Below are positions 50,746 through 60,052 of a stretch of 64,000 bases of DNA, in pieces. Source of the stretch: Vibrio cincinnatiensis DSM 19608 (GTDB taxonomy: Bacteria > Pseudomonadota > Gammaproteobacteria > Enterobacterales > Vibrionaceae). Below the pieces are notes generated by a model. That model did not search any database and was not told the origin of the DNA. It saw nothing but the letters and a program-made list of their open reading frames with translations. The stretch lies in assembly GCF_900167345.1 (NCBI RefSeq), contig NZ_FUXB01000001.1, positions 186,001 to 250,000 on the forward strand. The letters are read 5' to 3'. Position 1 is the first letter of the stretch. The number at the start of each line of letters is the position of its first letter. The position numbers and the translations under genes are program-made.

Positions 50746-51411
50746 ATGGGTATTTTTTCCCGATTTGCCGATATTATTAATTCTAATATCAGTGCATTAC
50801 TCGATAGAGCCGAAGACCCAGAAAAAATGATTCGGCTGATTATTCAAGAAATGGAAGAGACCTTGGTTGAGGTGAGAACCCATTCTGCGAAAGCGATGGC
50901 GGATAAAAAAGAGTTAGAACGCAAGAGAGAAACCATGGAAAGGCTATTGACCGATTGGCAAGAAAAAGCCACGTTAGCCTTGACCAAACAGCGGGAAGAT
51001 TTGGCACGGTCAGCGCTGATCGAAAAACAAAAATTACAGCATGTTTTGCAAAGTGTACACAGTGAGCAATGTTTAGTCAGTGAAACAATTGAGAAACTCA
51101 CAGATGAAATTGCTAAGCTGGAAAGTAAAATCACCGAGACGCGGGCAAAGCAGCAGGCTTTAGCCATTCGCAGCCAAACGGCCAGTAATCGTCGCAGTGT
51201 ACAGCGCCATTTGCATACGAATCGTAGTGATGAAGCCTTGGCAAAATTTGCTCAATACTCTAGGAAAGTTGATGAGTTGGAAGCAGAAGCGGATCTTTAT
51301 GCGCAGTCAAATATAGGGCGTTCATTAGATCAAGAATTTGCTGAATTACAGGCTCAAGATGAGATTGATAAAGAATTGGCAAAGCTTAAACAGCAGTTAG
51401 AATCAGAATAA
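50746..51411 (+). CDS. pspA: Phage shock protein A
   Basis: 221 residues, almost wholly helical coiled coil of the PspA/IM30 (ESCRT-III-like) family. N-terminal amphipathic helix MGIFSRFADIINSN; conserved AEDPEKMIRLIIQEME. It binds stressed inner membrane and inhibits PspF. ATG 50746 is preceded by AAAGGAG; the frame back to 50614 covers the promoter and is not coding. Confidence 0.96.
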   Translation: MGIFSRFADIINSNISALLDRAEDPEKMIRLIIQEMEETLVEVRTHSAKAMADKKELERKRETMERLLTDWQEKATLALTKQREDLARSALIEKQKLQHVLQSVHSEQCLVSETIEKLTDEIAKLESKITETRAKQQALAIRSQTASNRRSVQRHLHTNRSDEALAKFAQYSRKVDELEAEADLYAQSNIGRSLDQEFAELQAQDEIDKELAKLKQQLESE

Positions 51412-51483
51412 CATTATTCAGAGTAGAGTCGACTTTGGCAGTATTATGGATGTTATCGAACATCCAGTGAATAGGAATCAATT

Positions 51484-51723
51484 ATGGCCTCATTGTTTAT
51501 CGCGGGACCTTTGGTGGTTTTTCTCATCTTTGTGGCCCCCTTATGGCTACTGTTGCATTATCGGAGCAAACGTAAAGCAGAGAGTGGCTTGTCTGAAGAA
51601 GAGTATCAACAATTACAAACCTTATCGGAACAAGCAAAAGGGCTACAACAGCGGGTAGAAATATTAGAGAAAATTCTAGATAAGGAAGCCCCTACTTGGA
51701 GAGGACAATATGAATCATCGTGA
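51484..51723 (+). CDS. pspB: Phage shock protein B
   Basis: 79 residues. One N-terminal membrane helix (about 4-25, FIAGPLVVFLIFVAPLWLLL), then a cytoplasmic coiled coil (LSEEEYQQLQTLSEQAKGLQ). With PspC it senses membrane stress. It overlaps pspC by 14 bases. Confidence 0.94.
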   Translation: MASLFIAGPLVVFLIFVAPLWLLLHYRSKRKAESGLSEEEYQQLQTLSEQAKGLQQRVEILEKILDKEAPTWRGQYESS

Positions 51724-52099
51724 ACTGTATCGAGATCCGGTTAATGGTAAAGTCTCCGGTGTTTGTGCCGGTTTTGCGAATTTCTTTGGTTTAGAGGTGT
51801 GGCTAGTACGTATTCTTGTCATTACGGTGGCACTGCTAGGTGGTTTTGCTTTGGTGTTGATCGCTTACATCGCCCTTTCGTTGATGCTAGAAAAACAGCC
51901 TCCTCAATATAGCGATGCGTTGCGCTCGATGCGTTCACATACTTTGAAAGATAAGGCGTGGATGCAAGGAGAAAATGCACAACGTATTCTCGCCACCTTA
52001 GAGATGGATCTAAAGCAGCTGGAACAGAAGGTTCGAGTGATGGAGGCTTATGTGACTTCTGAAACCTTTACTGTTCATCGTCGATTTCGCCAATTGTAA
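51710..52099 (+). CDS. pspC: Phage shock protein C
   Basis: 129 residues. PspC domain at the N-terminus (RDPVNGKVSGVCAGFANFFG), one membrane helix (about 35-58), then a helical tail. Overlaps pspB. No pspD or pspE follows; the next gene is tag. Confidence 0.95.
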   Translation: MNHRELYRDPVNGKVSGVCAGFANFFGLEVWLVRILVITVALLGGFALVLIAYIALSLMLEKQPPQYSDALRSMRSHTLKDKAWMQGENAQRILATLEMDLKQLEQKVRVMEAYVTSETFTVHRRFRQL

Positions 52100-52124
52100 T
52101 GGATGCTAAAATAGAGGGTTTCTC

Positions 52125-52682
52125 ATGAATCAACTGATGATCTGTGCGTGGACGATCACACATCCTCTTGACCGGATTTACCATGATACTGAGTGGGGAA
52201 AACCTGTTTATGATGATCGTATCTTGTTTGAGTTTTTAACGCTGGAAGGCGCACAAGCAGGGCTCAGTTGGTTGACTATCCTGAAGAAACGAGAAGGGTA
52301 TCGGCAAGCATTTTCAGATTATGATCTCGCGGTTTTGGCCCGTTATGATGACTCACAGATTGATGCCATCATTGCTCAATTTGATGTGGTGAAGCATCGG
52401 GGTAAAATTAGCTCGGTTTTTTCTAATGCGCGAGCGGCGCTGGCATTACAAGCTGAATATGGATCGTTAAGTCAGGTATTGTGGTCGTTTGTTGGTGGGG
52501 CCCCAATCTTAAATCAGTGGCAGGATGGGGGGCAAATTCCTAGCACGAGTGAAGAATCTCAGGCAATGAGTAAATTCTTAAAGCAGAAAGGGTTTAAATT
52601 TGTCGGCCCAACCATTTGCTATGCCTTTATGCAGGCCGTAGGGATGGTCAATGATCATTTGTTGCATTGCCCGCATCGATAG
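52125..52682 (+). CDS. tag: DNA-3-methyladenine glycosylase I
   Basis: 185 residues. Zinc ligands: Cys near the start (MICAWT), a histidine in RIYHDTEWG, and the C-terminal H-x3-C of NDHLLHC. YHDTEWGKPVYDD and FEFLTLEGAQAGLSW are the family core. It removes 3-methyladenine from DNA. It begins 25 bases after pspC on the same strand. Confidence 0.96.
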   Translation: MNQLMICAWTITHPLDRIYHDTEWGKPVYDDRILFEFLTLEGAQAGLSWLTILKKREGYRQAFSDYDLAVLARYDDSQIDAIIAQFDVVKHRGKISSVFSNARAALALQAEYGSLSQVLWSFVGGAPILNQWQDGGQIPSTSEESQAMSKFLKQKGFKFVGPTICYAFMQAVGMVNDHLLHCPHR

Positions 52683-52685
52683 TAC

Positions 52686-52713
52686 GACTAAGAGCGCTGT
52701 AGCGCTCTTAGTC
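52686..52713. terminator. Terminator between convergent tag and metC
   Basis: Perfect 13-bp arms GACTAAGAGCGCT/AGCGCTCTTAGTC around GT (effective loop slightly larger). Long T-run lacking, so efficiency is uncertain. Confidence 0.75.
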
Positions 52714-52780
52714 GATGATTTTCGTAATAGTGGTTAAAGCCGTATCGGGGACTCTTTTTCGGTGTGGTCAGCCAGCACCG

Positions 52781-53980
52781 TTATCCCTCTTGTTTGCCTA
52801 AGAGTGCTTGATAACGAGCCAACCCTTGCTCGAGATCGGTGATCAAGTCATCGATATCTTCTAATCCAATATGCAAACGAATGAGCGTTCCCGTGAAATG
52901 GGGCTTAGCCACCGTACGTAAGCTATCAAAACTTTTTGGCTCATTAGCTAAAATCAGGCTTTCAAAACCGCCCCATGAATAACCCATGCTAAAGTGCTGC
53001 ATGCCATCGAGCAGGGCCGTTGTTGCTCGTGGATCGCTGGTTTTTAACACCACAGAAAATAAACCATTACCACCGGTAAAGTCTCGTTGGAAATATTCAT
53101 GCCCAGGGCAACTCTCTAGTGCAGGGTGACGAACATGATCCACCAGTGGGTGTTGTGCTAACCACTGTGCTATTTTCAGGCTGTTTTGTTCATGTTGGCG
53201 CAATCGGACATCTAACGTTCTTAACCCGCGTAGGCCAAGGTAAGCATCATCAGGTGAAATACATTGGCCCATTAAGTAACTCTGCTCACGGAGTTGATCC
53301 CAGAAAGGGGCTTTAGCCACTGCGGTACCCAGCATGACATCGGAGTGCCCAACGATGTATTTTGTGGCCGCTTGAATAGAAATATCTACCCCATATTCTA
53401 AGGCTGAAAAGTTAACCCCAGCAGCCCAAGTATTATCCATCATAACAATGATGCCGTGTTCATGAGCGATACGCGCTAAGGTGGGAATGTCTTGTACTTC
53501 CATCGTGATAGAACCGGGCGATTCAGTAAATAGTACTTTGGTGTTCGGCTGGATTAAGGTATGGAGGTCGTCTCCTATCATGGGATCATAATAGGTGGTT
53601 TCCACGCCAAATTTTTTTAAGATGGTATTACAGAAATCACGTGTCGGTTCATAGCAGGTATCGACCATTAACAAGTGATCACCAGACTGAACAAAGGAAA
53701 GAAGCGCATTACTGATAGCCGCCGCCCCACAAGGGTAGAGCGCACATCCGGCTCCCCCTTCAATTTCGGTCATCGCTTCTTGGAAAGCAAAATGGGTGGT
53801 GGTTCCTCGGCGACCATAAAACAGTGTTTTATTCGCTCGGTTTATGGTGGCATGCTGTTTTTCAGCGACACTATCAAATACAACAGTTGAAGCGCGTTGT
53901 ACTGGTGGGTTAACCGCGCCTTGTGTCCATTTCTTATTGCGCCCAGCGGTGACAAGCTGAGTTTTTTTGCCTTCTGACAT
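52781..53980 (-). CDS. metC: Cystathionine beta-lyase
   Basis: 399 residues, Cys/Met metabolism PLP enzyme. The PLP lysine is K207 in [11 protein letters not shown], with [16 protein letters not shown] and MMDNTWAAG as further active-site blocks. It cleaves cystathionine to homocysteine, pyruvate and ammonia. A GC-rich hairpin GGGGG-N11-CCCCC (54026-54047 region) lies between it and cls upstream. No convincing MetJ box was seen. Confidence 0.95.
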   Translation of the reverse strand: MSEGKKTQLVTAGRNKKWTQGAVNPPVQRASTVVFDSVAEKQHATINRANKTLFYGRRGTTTHFAFQEAMTEIEGGAGCALYPCGAAAISNALLSFVQSGDHLLMVDTCYEPTRDFCNTILKKFGVETTYYDPMIGDDLHTLIQPNTKVLFTESPGSITMEVQDIPTLARIAHEHGIIVMMDNTWAAGVNFSALEYGVDISIQAATKYIVGHSDVMLGTAVAKAPFWDQLREQSYLMGQCISPDDAYLGLRGLRTLDVRLRQHEQNSLKIAQWLAQHPLVDHVRHPALESCPGHEYFQRDFTGGNGLFSVVLKTSDPRATTALLDGMQHFSMGYSWGGFESLILANEPKSFDSLRTVAKPHFTGTLIRLHIGLEDIDDLITDLEQGLARYQALLGKQEG

Positions 53981-54085
53981 GAATTGTCCTTGTCTGAATG
54001 ATGAAGATGTTATTTAAAACATGGAGGGGGCGATCAATCAACCCCCAAGCTAGGTTTTGTTCTAGCCGAATGGCTTAGAGAAAAG

Positions 54086-55546
54086 TTAAAGTAATGGATT
54101 GAAGAGGTAAAACAGGCGCTCTAAAAAGCGGTGGCCGAGTGAGCGTTCTTCCCAAAGTGGATAGTTAACTTCTTGTGATTGTTTAATGTAGTTTTCTTGC
54201 TGCCAGTATAGTTGCTGAGTAAATTCCTCATCATCAACGGCTAAAGTCACCTCAAAGTTAAGCCATAAACTCCGCATGTCTAAGTTAACGGTACCCACTA
54301 AACAGAACTGTCGGTCTATGACAACCGATTTGGTATGCAGTAAGCCACCATGAAATTCATGAATGGTTACGCCAGCTTGGAGCAGTTCACCATAAAATGC
54401 TCGTGAGGCCCACTGTACCATCAAAGAGTCATTTTTTTGAGGGATGATCAATTCGACTTTTACGCCACGCTGTGCCGTCATCTTTAAGGTTGCTAATAAA
54501 TCAGCACTAGGGACAAAATAAGGGGTGGTGATCCGAACCGATTCATTGGCTTGGTTGATCGCTAAGATCAATACTTGGGAAATCAGATTTTCAGGCATTC
54601 CCGGCCCGGAAGGTACGACTTGCACAGGGTGTTGTGGAATAGTGACATCCAGCTGGCACTCAGGAATATTGGGTAACATGCGAGCGCCGGTTTCAACTTC
54701 CCAATCCCAACAATGAATCGCAGATAGAACATTCACGGTTGGTCCTGTAATACGGACCATGATATCTATCCATTGACCTACTCCCGAATCTTGTTTAAAA
54801 AAAGCGGGGTCAACCATATTCATGGAACCCGTATAGGCAATACTATCGTCAATCACGATAATCTTTCTGTGCTGACGTAAATCTAATCGACGTAAAAAAA
54901 TACGCCAAGGGCTGACTTCTAATGCTTGCACCACATGAATCCCCGCAGATCGCATCATTTGATACCAGTGGCTGCGGAAAAAACGAGGGCTACCTGCGGA
55001 GTCGAGTAATAGCTTAACATCCACACCTCGCTTAGCGGCTTGAATTAACGCAGAGCCCACGGCATCGGCTAACCCCCCAGGATTCCAGATATAAAATTCC
55101 ATGCGGATGTTGTGCTGAGCTTGCTCAATATCTTCAATAATGGAATGCAAAATTTCATTGGGAGAGTTTTGCAATGATAAGGTATTACCACTGAGCGCAG
55201 GAATGCCCATTCGGTGATTACAGAGCTTATCAATTTTATAGATATGGGCACCCATGGTTTCGGGTAAATGGGCTTGGCAATCATTCAGATTTAAGAACCA
55301 TTCGCCAAAGGGTTTAAACATTTCTTTTGCTCGTTCTGCGCGCTTGCGACCTAAATTGAGCTCACCGAACAGGAAGTAACACAAAATCCCGACGATGGGG
55401 AGAATGTAAATCACCATCAACCAAGCGAGAGAAACACTCACCGCTCTACGTTTCAGGACCACTCGTAACGTTATACCCGCAACCAATAACCAATAAATGA
55501 CAATGCCTGCGAGGGTAAAAAAATGATAAATCTTATCCATATCCAC
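54086..55546 (-). CDS. cls: Cardiolipin synthase A
   Basis: 486 residues. Two N-terminal membrane helices (about 8-30, 38-58), then two phospholipase D HKD motifs: HRKIIVIDDSIAYTGSMN and HTKSVVIDRQFCLVGTVN. It condenses two phosphatidylglycerols into cardiolipin in the inner membrane. GTG 55546 with AGG 7 bases upstream is used; ATG 55540 is two codons in. Confidence 0.95.
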   Translation of the reverse strand: MDMDKIYHFFTLAGIVIYWLLVAGITLRVVLKRRAVSVSLAWLMVIYILPIVGILCYFLFGELNLGRKRAERAKEMFKPFGEWFLNLNDCQAHLPETMGAHIYKIDKLCNHRMGIPALSGNTLSLQNSPNEILHSIIEDIEQAQHNIRMEFYIWNPGGLADAVGSALIQAAKRGVDVKLLLDSAGSPRFFRSHWYQMMRSAGIHVVQALEVSPWRIFLRRLDLRQHRKIIVIDDSIAYTGSMNMVDPAFFKQDSGVGQWIDIMVRITGPTVNVLSAIHCWDWEVETGARMLPNIPECQLDVTIPQHPVQVVPSGPGMPENLISQVLILAINQANESVRITTPYFVPSADLLATLKMTAQRGVKVELIIPQKNDSLMVQWASRAFYGELLQAGVTIHEFHGGLLHTKSVVIDRQFCLVGTVNLDMRSLWLNFEVTLAVDDEEFTQQLYWQQENYIKQSQEVNYPLWEERSLGHRFLERLFYLFNPLL

Positions 55547-55877
55547 ATTGATACCTATGATTGTCAGTGGGGATAGTAAAGGGAAAGCATCAGATAAGAA
55601 AGGGGAAGCGTTGGATATGAAACGGAAATCGCATAAAACGGGGTTAATTCGGACATGTTAAGACGAATATAAAAGACATTCGCTGATAAAAGCATCAAAT
55701 AATCTACAAAAGGCGTAGTAAGCCTCAAAATTAACAAGTCTGGCCTTCCAATTTTATGCTGAAACTGTTCTACTTGCTACCCCTCTTGGTGTGACTTGGT
55801 TTTTCTATAACTGTACAGATATGTATACAGCCAAGTCTGCACTGTAAACATTAATACAATCTAGTGGTACAAAGACA
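55547..55877. other. Divergent cls/NSS transporter spacer
   Basis: 331 bases without a gene, holding promoters for both neighbours and two TyrR-box-like dyads near the transporter (55812-55860). Nothing else identifiable. Confidence 0.55.
55812..55860 (+). promoter_or_regulatory. TyrR-box-like pair upstream of the NSS transporter
   Basis: Site 1, TGTACA-GATATG-TATACA (55812-55829), matches 10 of 12 arm positions of TGTAAA-N6-TTTACA. Site 2, TGTAAA-CATTAA-TACAAT (55843-55860), matches 8 of 12. Centres are 31 bp apart and the ATG is 17 bases downstream of site 2. Inference from consensus only. Confidence 0.35.
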
Positions 55878-57212
55878 ATGGCGAGTAGTTCTCGAGGCCA
55901 ATTCTCTTCACGATTTGGTTTTATCATGGCCGCAGCGGGTTCCGCGGTTGGGCTTGGTAATGTATGGGGGTTCCCCACACAAGCTGCCAGCAATGGTGGC
56001 GCGGTATTTCTGATTGTCTATTTACTGATGGTCTTTTTACTGGCATTTCCAATGCTAGTGGCCGAGCTAACGATTGGCCGTTATGGGCAATCAAACCCCA
56101 TTCGTTCGTTTAGAGCAGCATGGCCGCAAGGAAAGGCGGGAGCAATACTCTTGGGTATTGTCGGCATGATTGTGGTTTCATTAATCTTAAGCTTTTACGC
56201 CATAGTCGCGGGGTGGCTGGTCGGTTCATTGTTTGGTAGTGGTTTTGATTTACTTGGAATGCAAACGGCGAGCCATTGGTTAACCAGTTTTACGACGGAA
56301 CGCAATTTGATTTTGATGGTGGCCTTTATGATTCTGACCATCGTTGTGGTCCGTAATGGGGTGGCCAACGGTATTGAAAAGTGGTCCACTCGTTTAATGC
56401 CACTACTGTTTATTCTTTTTGGTTTACTGACCGCCTATATTTTTACGCAAGAAGGTGCATGGGATGGCCTGAAGATGTATTTAGTGCCTGATATTTCACA
56501 TCTAACCCCTAAGTTAGTGGTCAGTGCCATGGGGCAAGCTTTCTTCTCGCTTTCGTTAGGGGTTTGTGTAATGACCACCTACGGTTCTTATCTGAAAAAA
56601 GAAGCTAATTTGCCTAAAACCGCTGCGCAAGTGGCATTGCTGGATACCGGCGTAGCTTTTGTGGCTGGACTCATGATTTTACCCGCCATGTTTGTCGCTA
56701 AGCATAATGGGGTTGAAATATTTTCGTCATCGGGTGAATTACTCAATTCTGATACGTTAGTTTTCACCGTATTACCTGCCATGTTTGAAACCATGGGGAC
56801 GGTTGGTGCCATCATTGGTTTAGTCTTCTTTTTATTAATGATTATCGCCGCGTTGACATCCTCTATCTCTATGTTGGAAGTGCCAGTGGCGTGCGCTATC
56901 GAAGAGTTACAACAAACTCGAACCACCGCAGTGTTATGGATAGGCGGTTTAGTGACTTTGGTTTCAGGTGTGGTGGTCTTTAATTTCTCGAGTCTATTTG
57001 GGTTGGTGATTCAGGTTACGACCGTTTATTCTCAACCAATTATTGCTTTATTAATTACTCTTATCGTGGGGTGGATCTGGAATCGTAATCAGATTTTGAC
57101 AGAGCTAAAACAAGGTTACCCAGAAATTGAACATAGCTGGTTTTGGAAAATTTGGCCTATTTATGTTCGTATTGTTTGCCCCGTTTTAATGCTGATGGTC
57201 TTCTTTGCGTAA
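55878..57212 (+). CDS. Sodium-dependent transporter, NSS family
   Basis: 444 residues, about 11 membrane helices, LeuT fold. Helix 1 reads AAAGSAVGLGNVWGFPTQA; the family's usual W-R-F-P has Gly in place of Arg. Helix 6 region SFFSLSLGVCVMTTYGSYL is well conserved. Bacterial members import amino acids such as tyrosine, tryptophan or leucine with sodium. Upstream TyrR-like boxes hint at an aromatic substrate, but this is not proven. Confidence 0.88.
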   Translation: MASSSRGQFSSRFGFIMAAAGSAVGLGNVWGFPTQAASNGGAVFLIVYLLMVFLLAFPMLVAELTIGRYGQSNPIRSFRAAWPQGKAGAILLGIVGMIVVSLILSFYAIVAGWLVGSLFGSGFDLLGMQTASHWLTSFTTERNLILMVAFMILTIVVVRNGVANGIEKWSTRLMPLLFILFGLLTAYIFTQEGAWDGLKMYLVPDISHLTPKLVVSAMGQAFFSLSLGVCVMTTYGSYLKKEANLPKTAAQVALLDTGVAFVAGLMILPAMFVAKHNGVEIFSSSGELLNSDTLVFTVLPAMFETMGTVGAIIGLVFFLLMIIAALTSSISMLEVPVACAIEELQQTRTTAVLWIGGLVTLVSGVVVFNFSSLFGLVIQVTTVYSQPIIALLITLIVGWIWNRNQILTELKQGYPEIEHSWFWKIWPIYVRIVCPVLMLMVFFA

Positions 57213-57232
57213 GTTGTATTATTAAAGTGAAC

Positions 57233-57268
57233 AACAGTAAAACCGCCACAAATGGCGGTTTTACTGTT
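57233..57268. terminator. Terminator of the NSS transporter gene
   Basis: 16-bp stem AACAGTAAAACCGCCA/TGGCGGTTTTACTGTT with loop CAAA, rich in T on the 3' side. Confidence 0.92.
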
Positions 57269-57339
57269 TTATCCTCCCCGGATTTATTGAGGATGGAGAG
57301 GAAGTTTTCTGTATAATGCGGCCTATTTGAGAGGGCATC

Positions 57340-58038
57340 ATGTTTGACATTCTCTACACACACCATGATTTTTTAGTGATCATTAAGCATCCCAATGTAT
57401 CGGTTCATAAAGATGATGGAGAGGTGATGTTGTTGCAAGAAGTCGCCAAACAAAGTGGAGATAGTCAACTCTATTTAGTTCATCGACTGGATAAAATGAC
57501 ATCAGGCCTTTTATTGCTGGCTCGTAACTCTGAAGCGGCTCGATTACTGTCACTGGCATTTGCCCAGCGAGCGGTGGAAAAATTTTATTTAGCGATAGGC
57601 AGCAGTAAGCCGAAAAAAAAGCAGGGCTTGATCAGTGGTGACATGCAGCGGTCACGTCGGGCGAGTTGGAAATTATTAACTTCTCAGGAAAATCCAGCCA
57701 GAACACAGTTTTTCTCTTTGCCTGCGCAACCCGGTGAGCGATTATTTTTGTGTAAACCTCATACGGGTAAAACCCATCAAATTCGAGTGGCTTTAAAGTC
57801 GATTGGTGCAGCGATTATTGGTGATCCTATCTATAGTCCCAGTAGTCAAGCCGATCGAGGGTATTTACATGCGTTTGCTTTGCGTTTTTCGTATCAAGAG
57901 GAGCGTTTTGAATTTGTCTGCGATCCCAGACAAAACAAGCATCTCGGTGAAAAATGGAACCATCCGTCAGTGAGTCAAGGTATTGATACTTGGCTGACAC
58001 CTTGGCTATTGATTTGGCCTTCACTATCTAATGAATAA
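57340..58038 (+). CDS. RluA-family pseudouridine synthase (TIGR01621 type)
   Basis: 232 residues, no S4 domain. Catalytic motif HRLDKMTSGLLLLA with nucleophile D51, then KPHTGKTHQIRVAL. It isomerises a uridine in rRNA or tRNA; the target of this subfamily is not known to me. It precedes the methyltransferase gene by 3 bases, so the two RNA-modification-like genes are co-transcribed. Confidence 0.88.
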   Translation: MFDILYTHHDFLVIIKHPNVSVHKDDGEVMLLQEVAKQSGDSQLYLVHRLDKMTSGLLLLARNSEAARLLSLAFAQRAVEKFYLAIGSSKPKKKQGLISGDMQRSRRASWKLLTSQENPARTQFFSLPAQPGERLFLCKPHTGKTHQIRVALKSIGAAIIGDPIYSPSSQADRGYLHAFALRFSYQEERFEFVCDPRQNKHLGEKWNHPSVSQGIDTWLTPWLLIWPSLSNE

Positions 58039-58041
58039 TTT

Positions 58042-58974
58042 ATGAATATCACAGCATTAAAAGAATTTTTTACAGAATTAAATCATCAACTTGCAATGGC
58101 TCCCAATGAAGTTCGTCGTTTGTTTCATGGACGAGGCCGGAAATGGACAGGGCTTGAGCAATTAACTGCAGATTGGTTACAAGGTCAACTGGTGGTGACA
58201 CTGTACAAAGAAGTGGATACGGAATATTTAGAGGCCTTAACACAAGGCTTAGTGGCATTGGTGGATTCCCCTTTGTGGCAAGAAAAAGCAGGGCAGTGCG
58301 TGTTATTACAGCACCGGTATACTAATGGGGCTCCTTCACAGGTGATTGTCGGTGAGTTAGATACGCATCCTATTGTGCAGGAAAACGGTTTATCGTATCA
58401 GTTGACCGTTGGAACTAACCAAAATATGGGGTTGTTTTTAGATATGCGGTTAGGCCGAGAGTGGGTTCGTGACCAAGCCAAACAGAAAAACGTATTAAAT
58501 CTTTTTGCTTATACCTGTGGGTTTTCCGTTGCGGCAATTTCGGGTGGGGCGGATAAGGTGGTCAATGTCGATATGGCGAGAGGATCACTGGCCAAAGGTC
58601 GGGAAAATCATAAGCTGAATGGACATAATCTAAATCAAGTAAGTTTCTTGGGGTACGACATTTTTAAATCATGGCGAAAAATTACCCATTCAGGTCCTTA
58701 TGATTTGATTATTATCGATCCCCCTTCGTTCCAAAAAGGCAGTTTTGCACTGACAAAAGATTATCAGCGCATATTACGCCGTTTGCCTGAGTTATTGGCT
58801 GAACATGGACAAGTACTAGCGTGTGTTAACTCGCCGATGGTCAGCTGTGACTTTTTAATTGATGGGATGAAGCAAGAAGCGCCACAACTGAGCTTTCAAT
58901 ACCGATTAGAGAACCCGCCGGAGTTTGCTGATATTGATCATGAAGCATCATTAAAAGCCCTCGTCTTTAGTTGA
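58042..58974 (+). CDS. SAM-dependent methyltransferase, RlmI/RlmK-like
   Basis: 310 residues. A class I methyltransferase domain of the PF10672 type: MGLFLDMRLGREWVRD, NLFAYTCGFSVAA (motif I), VNVDMARGSLAKGRENH and IIIDPPSFQKGSF (motif IV). Similar to the C-terminal part of rRNA methyltransferases RlmI and RlmK. Substrate unknown; coupling to a pseudouridine synthase suggests RNA. Confidence 0.85.
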   Translation: MNITALKEFFTELNHQLAMAPNEVRRLFHGRGRKWTGLEQLTADWLQGQLVVTLYKEVDTEYLEALTQGLVALVDSPLWQEKAGQCVLLQHRYTNGAPSQVIVGELDTHPIVQENGLSYQLTVGTNQNMGLFLDMRLGREWVRDQAKQKNVLNLFAYTCGFSVAAISGGADKVVNVDMARGSLAKGRENHKLNGHNLNQVSFLGYDIFKSWRKITHSGPYDLIIIDPPSFQKGSFALTKDYQRILRRLPELLAEHGQVLACVNSPMVSCDFLIDGMKQEAPQLSFQYRLENPPEFADIDHEASLKALVFS

Positions 58975-59133
58975 TGTTTTCACCTTATTGCTTGGCAGTC
59001 CGTGCAGAGTAGGGATGCTTGTCTGTCATGGGATCGTTTAGTATGGAAACCGAGGAAAAGGCGCTGATGAATACAGCGAACGATGTTTGAAATTTGAATA
59101 ATAAGGTTAAGAAAGACAAGGTAGAGCGGAGGA

Positions 59134-59157
59134 ATGGCAGCGTTAATTCGCTGCCAT
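59134..59157 (-). terminator. Hairpin downstream of the META lipoprotein gene
   Basis: 9-bp stem ATGGCAGCG/CGCTGCCAT, loop TTAATT, 8 bases past the stop codon of the minus-strand gene. No T-run, so termination is uncertain. Confidence 0.5.
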
Positions 59158-59165
59158 ACTGAATG

Positions 59166-59609
59166 TTATTGAACCCAATCGCGTAGGGTAAAGGTCAGCG
59201 TATGAACATCATTTTTTAGGGTTAAGGTGTTTTCTGAAACTGTCACCTCACTCCAATCAGATAATGATTGGGAAACCGCCTGCTCAGTATCCATCACATC
59301 ACCAATGCACATTTTCATGGTCATACCCATTTTTTCAATGCGGAACTGATTATTTTTTAGCTCAGCTTGACCAAAAAAGTTATTGCAACCTGCATTGCCA
59401 CTTGCCATCATTTTTTCACCGATTTCAAGGCGAGGGGCATTATAATGCTCACTCTTAACCCATTCTTGACCATCAATATGCGTTAATTGCCAATGATGGT
59501 GTTGTAAATCGTCTGCCGTTACTTGCATTTGGTCACCATTGCTCACACATGCTGTCACAAGGATAGGTAGTGTCATTGCCGCCAATAAGGTTTTTGAACT
59601 AAGCTTCAT
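59166..59609 (-). CDS. META-domain (HslJ-like) lipoprotein
   Basis: 147 residues. Lipoprotein signal with lipobox VTAC (Cys21) and META domain: WQLTHIDGQEWV, ASGNAGCNNFFGQAELKNNQ, MTMKMCIGDVMDTEQAV. E. coli HslJ is associated with heat shock and novobiocin resistance. Probably outer-membrane anchored. Function unproven. Confidence 0.87.
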   Translation of the reverse strand: MKLSSKTLLAAMTLPILVTACVSNGDQMQVTADDLQHHHWQLTHIDGQEWVKSEHYNAPRLEIGEKMMASGNAGCNNFFGQAELKNNQFRIEKMGMTMKMCIGDVMDTEQAVSQSLSDWSEVTVSENTLTLKNDVHTLTFTLRDWVQ

Positions 59610-59761
59610 TTATCAATACTCCCACTATGGAAAACGCCGTTAGTATAGTTAATAAAACACTGTTTCTGTCAGGGCTGAGTCATAGATTTTTCAAGGCATT
59701 CATTTACACTACCATGATTCATTACCATTTATTCGCTAAAAGGAAACGATAAGGAGCCTCT

Positions 59762-60010
59762 ATGGAGCAACTAGAGTTTTTCCCCATTCCGAGTCCGTGT
59801 GTTGGCATCTGTGTAACCGATGATAAAGGGTATTGCCAAGGCTGTATGCGAAAAAGAGACGAGCGCTTTACTTGGCTAGAGATGACCCCAGCTCAGCAAT
59901 TACATGTTATTCGTCTTTGTCGTCAACGCTATCAGCGTAAAAAACGCATCAACAAAACAGAAGACCTACCCAACACTGAGGTTGATGAGCCTCAAAATGA
60001 ATTATTTTGA
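59762..60010 (+). CDS. DUF1289 small protein
   Basis: 82 residues. The DUF1289 cysteine pattern is seen: PSPCVGICVTDDKGYCQGCMRK, split as C-x3-C and C-x2-C, likely a metal site. Basic middle, acidic tail. ATG 59762 has AAGGAGCC just upstream. Function unknown. Confidence 0.87.
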   Translation: MEQLEFFPIPSPCVGICVTDDKGYCQGCMRKRDERFTWLEMTPAQQLHVIRLCRQRYQRKKRINKTEDLPNTEVDEPQNELF

Positions 60011-60052
60011 ATGTTCACCACAAGAATTGATACCAACGATCTCATTGCTCGC

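Noticed and set aside
53981..54085. MetJ box before metC
   Set aside because: Only loose resemblance to AGACGTCT repeats; below what I would support.
55811..55830. LexA box (CTG...CAG) before the NSS transporter
   Set aside because: The CTG and CAG are 14 bases apart rather than 10; the sequence fits a TyrR-type dyad better.
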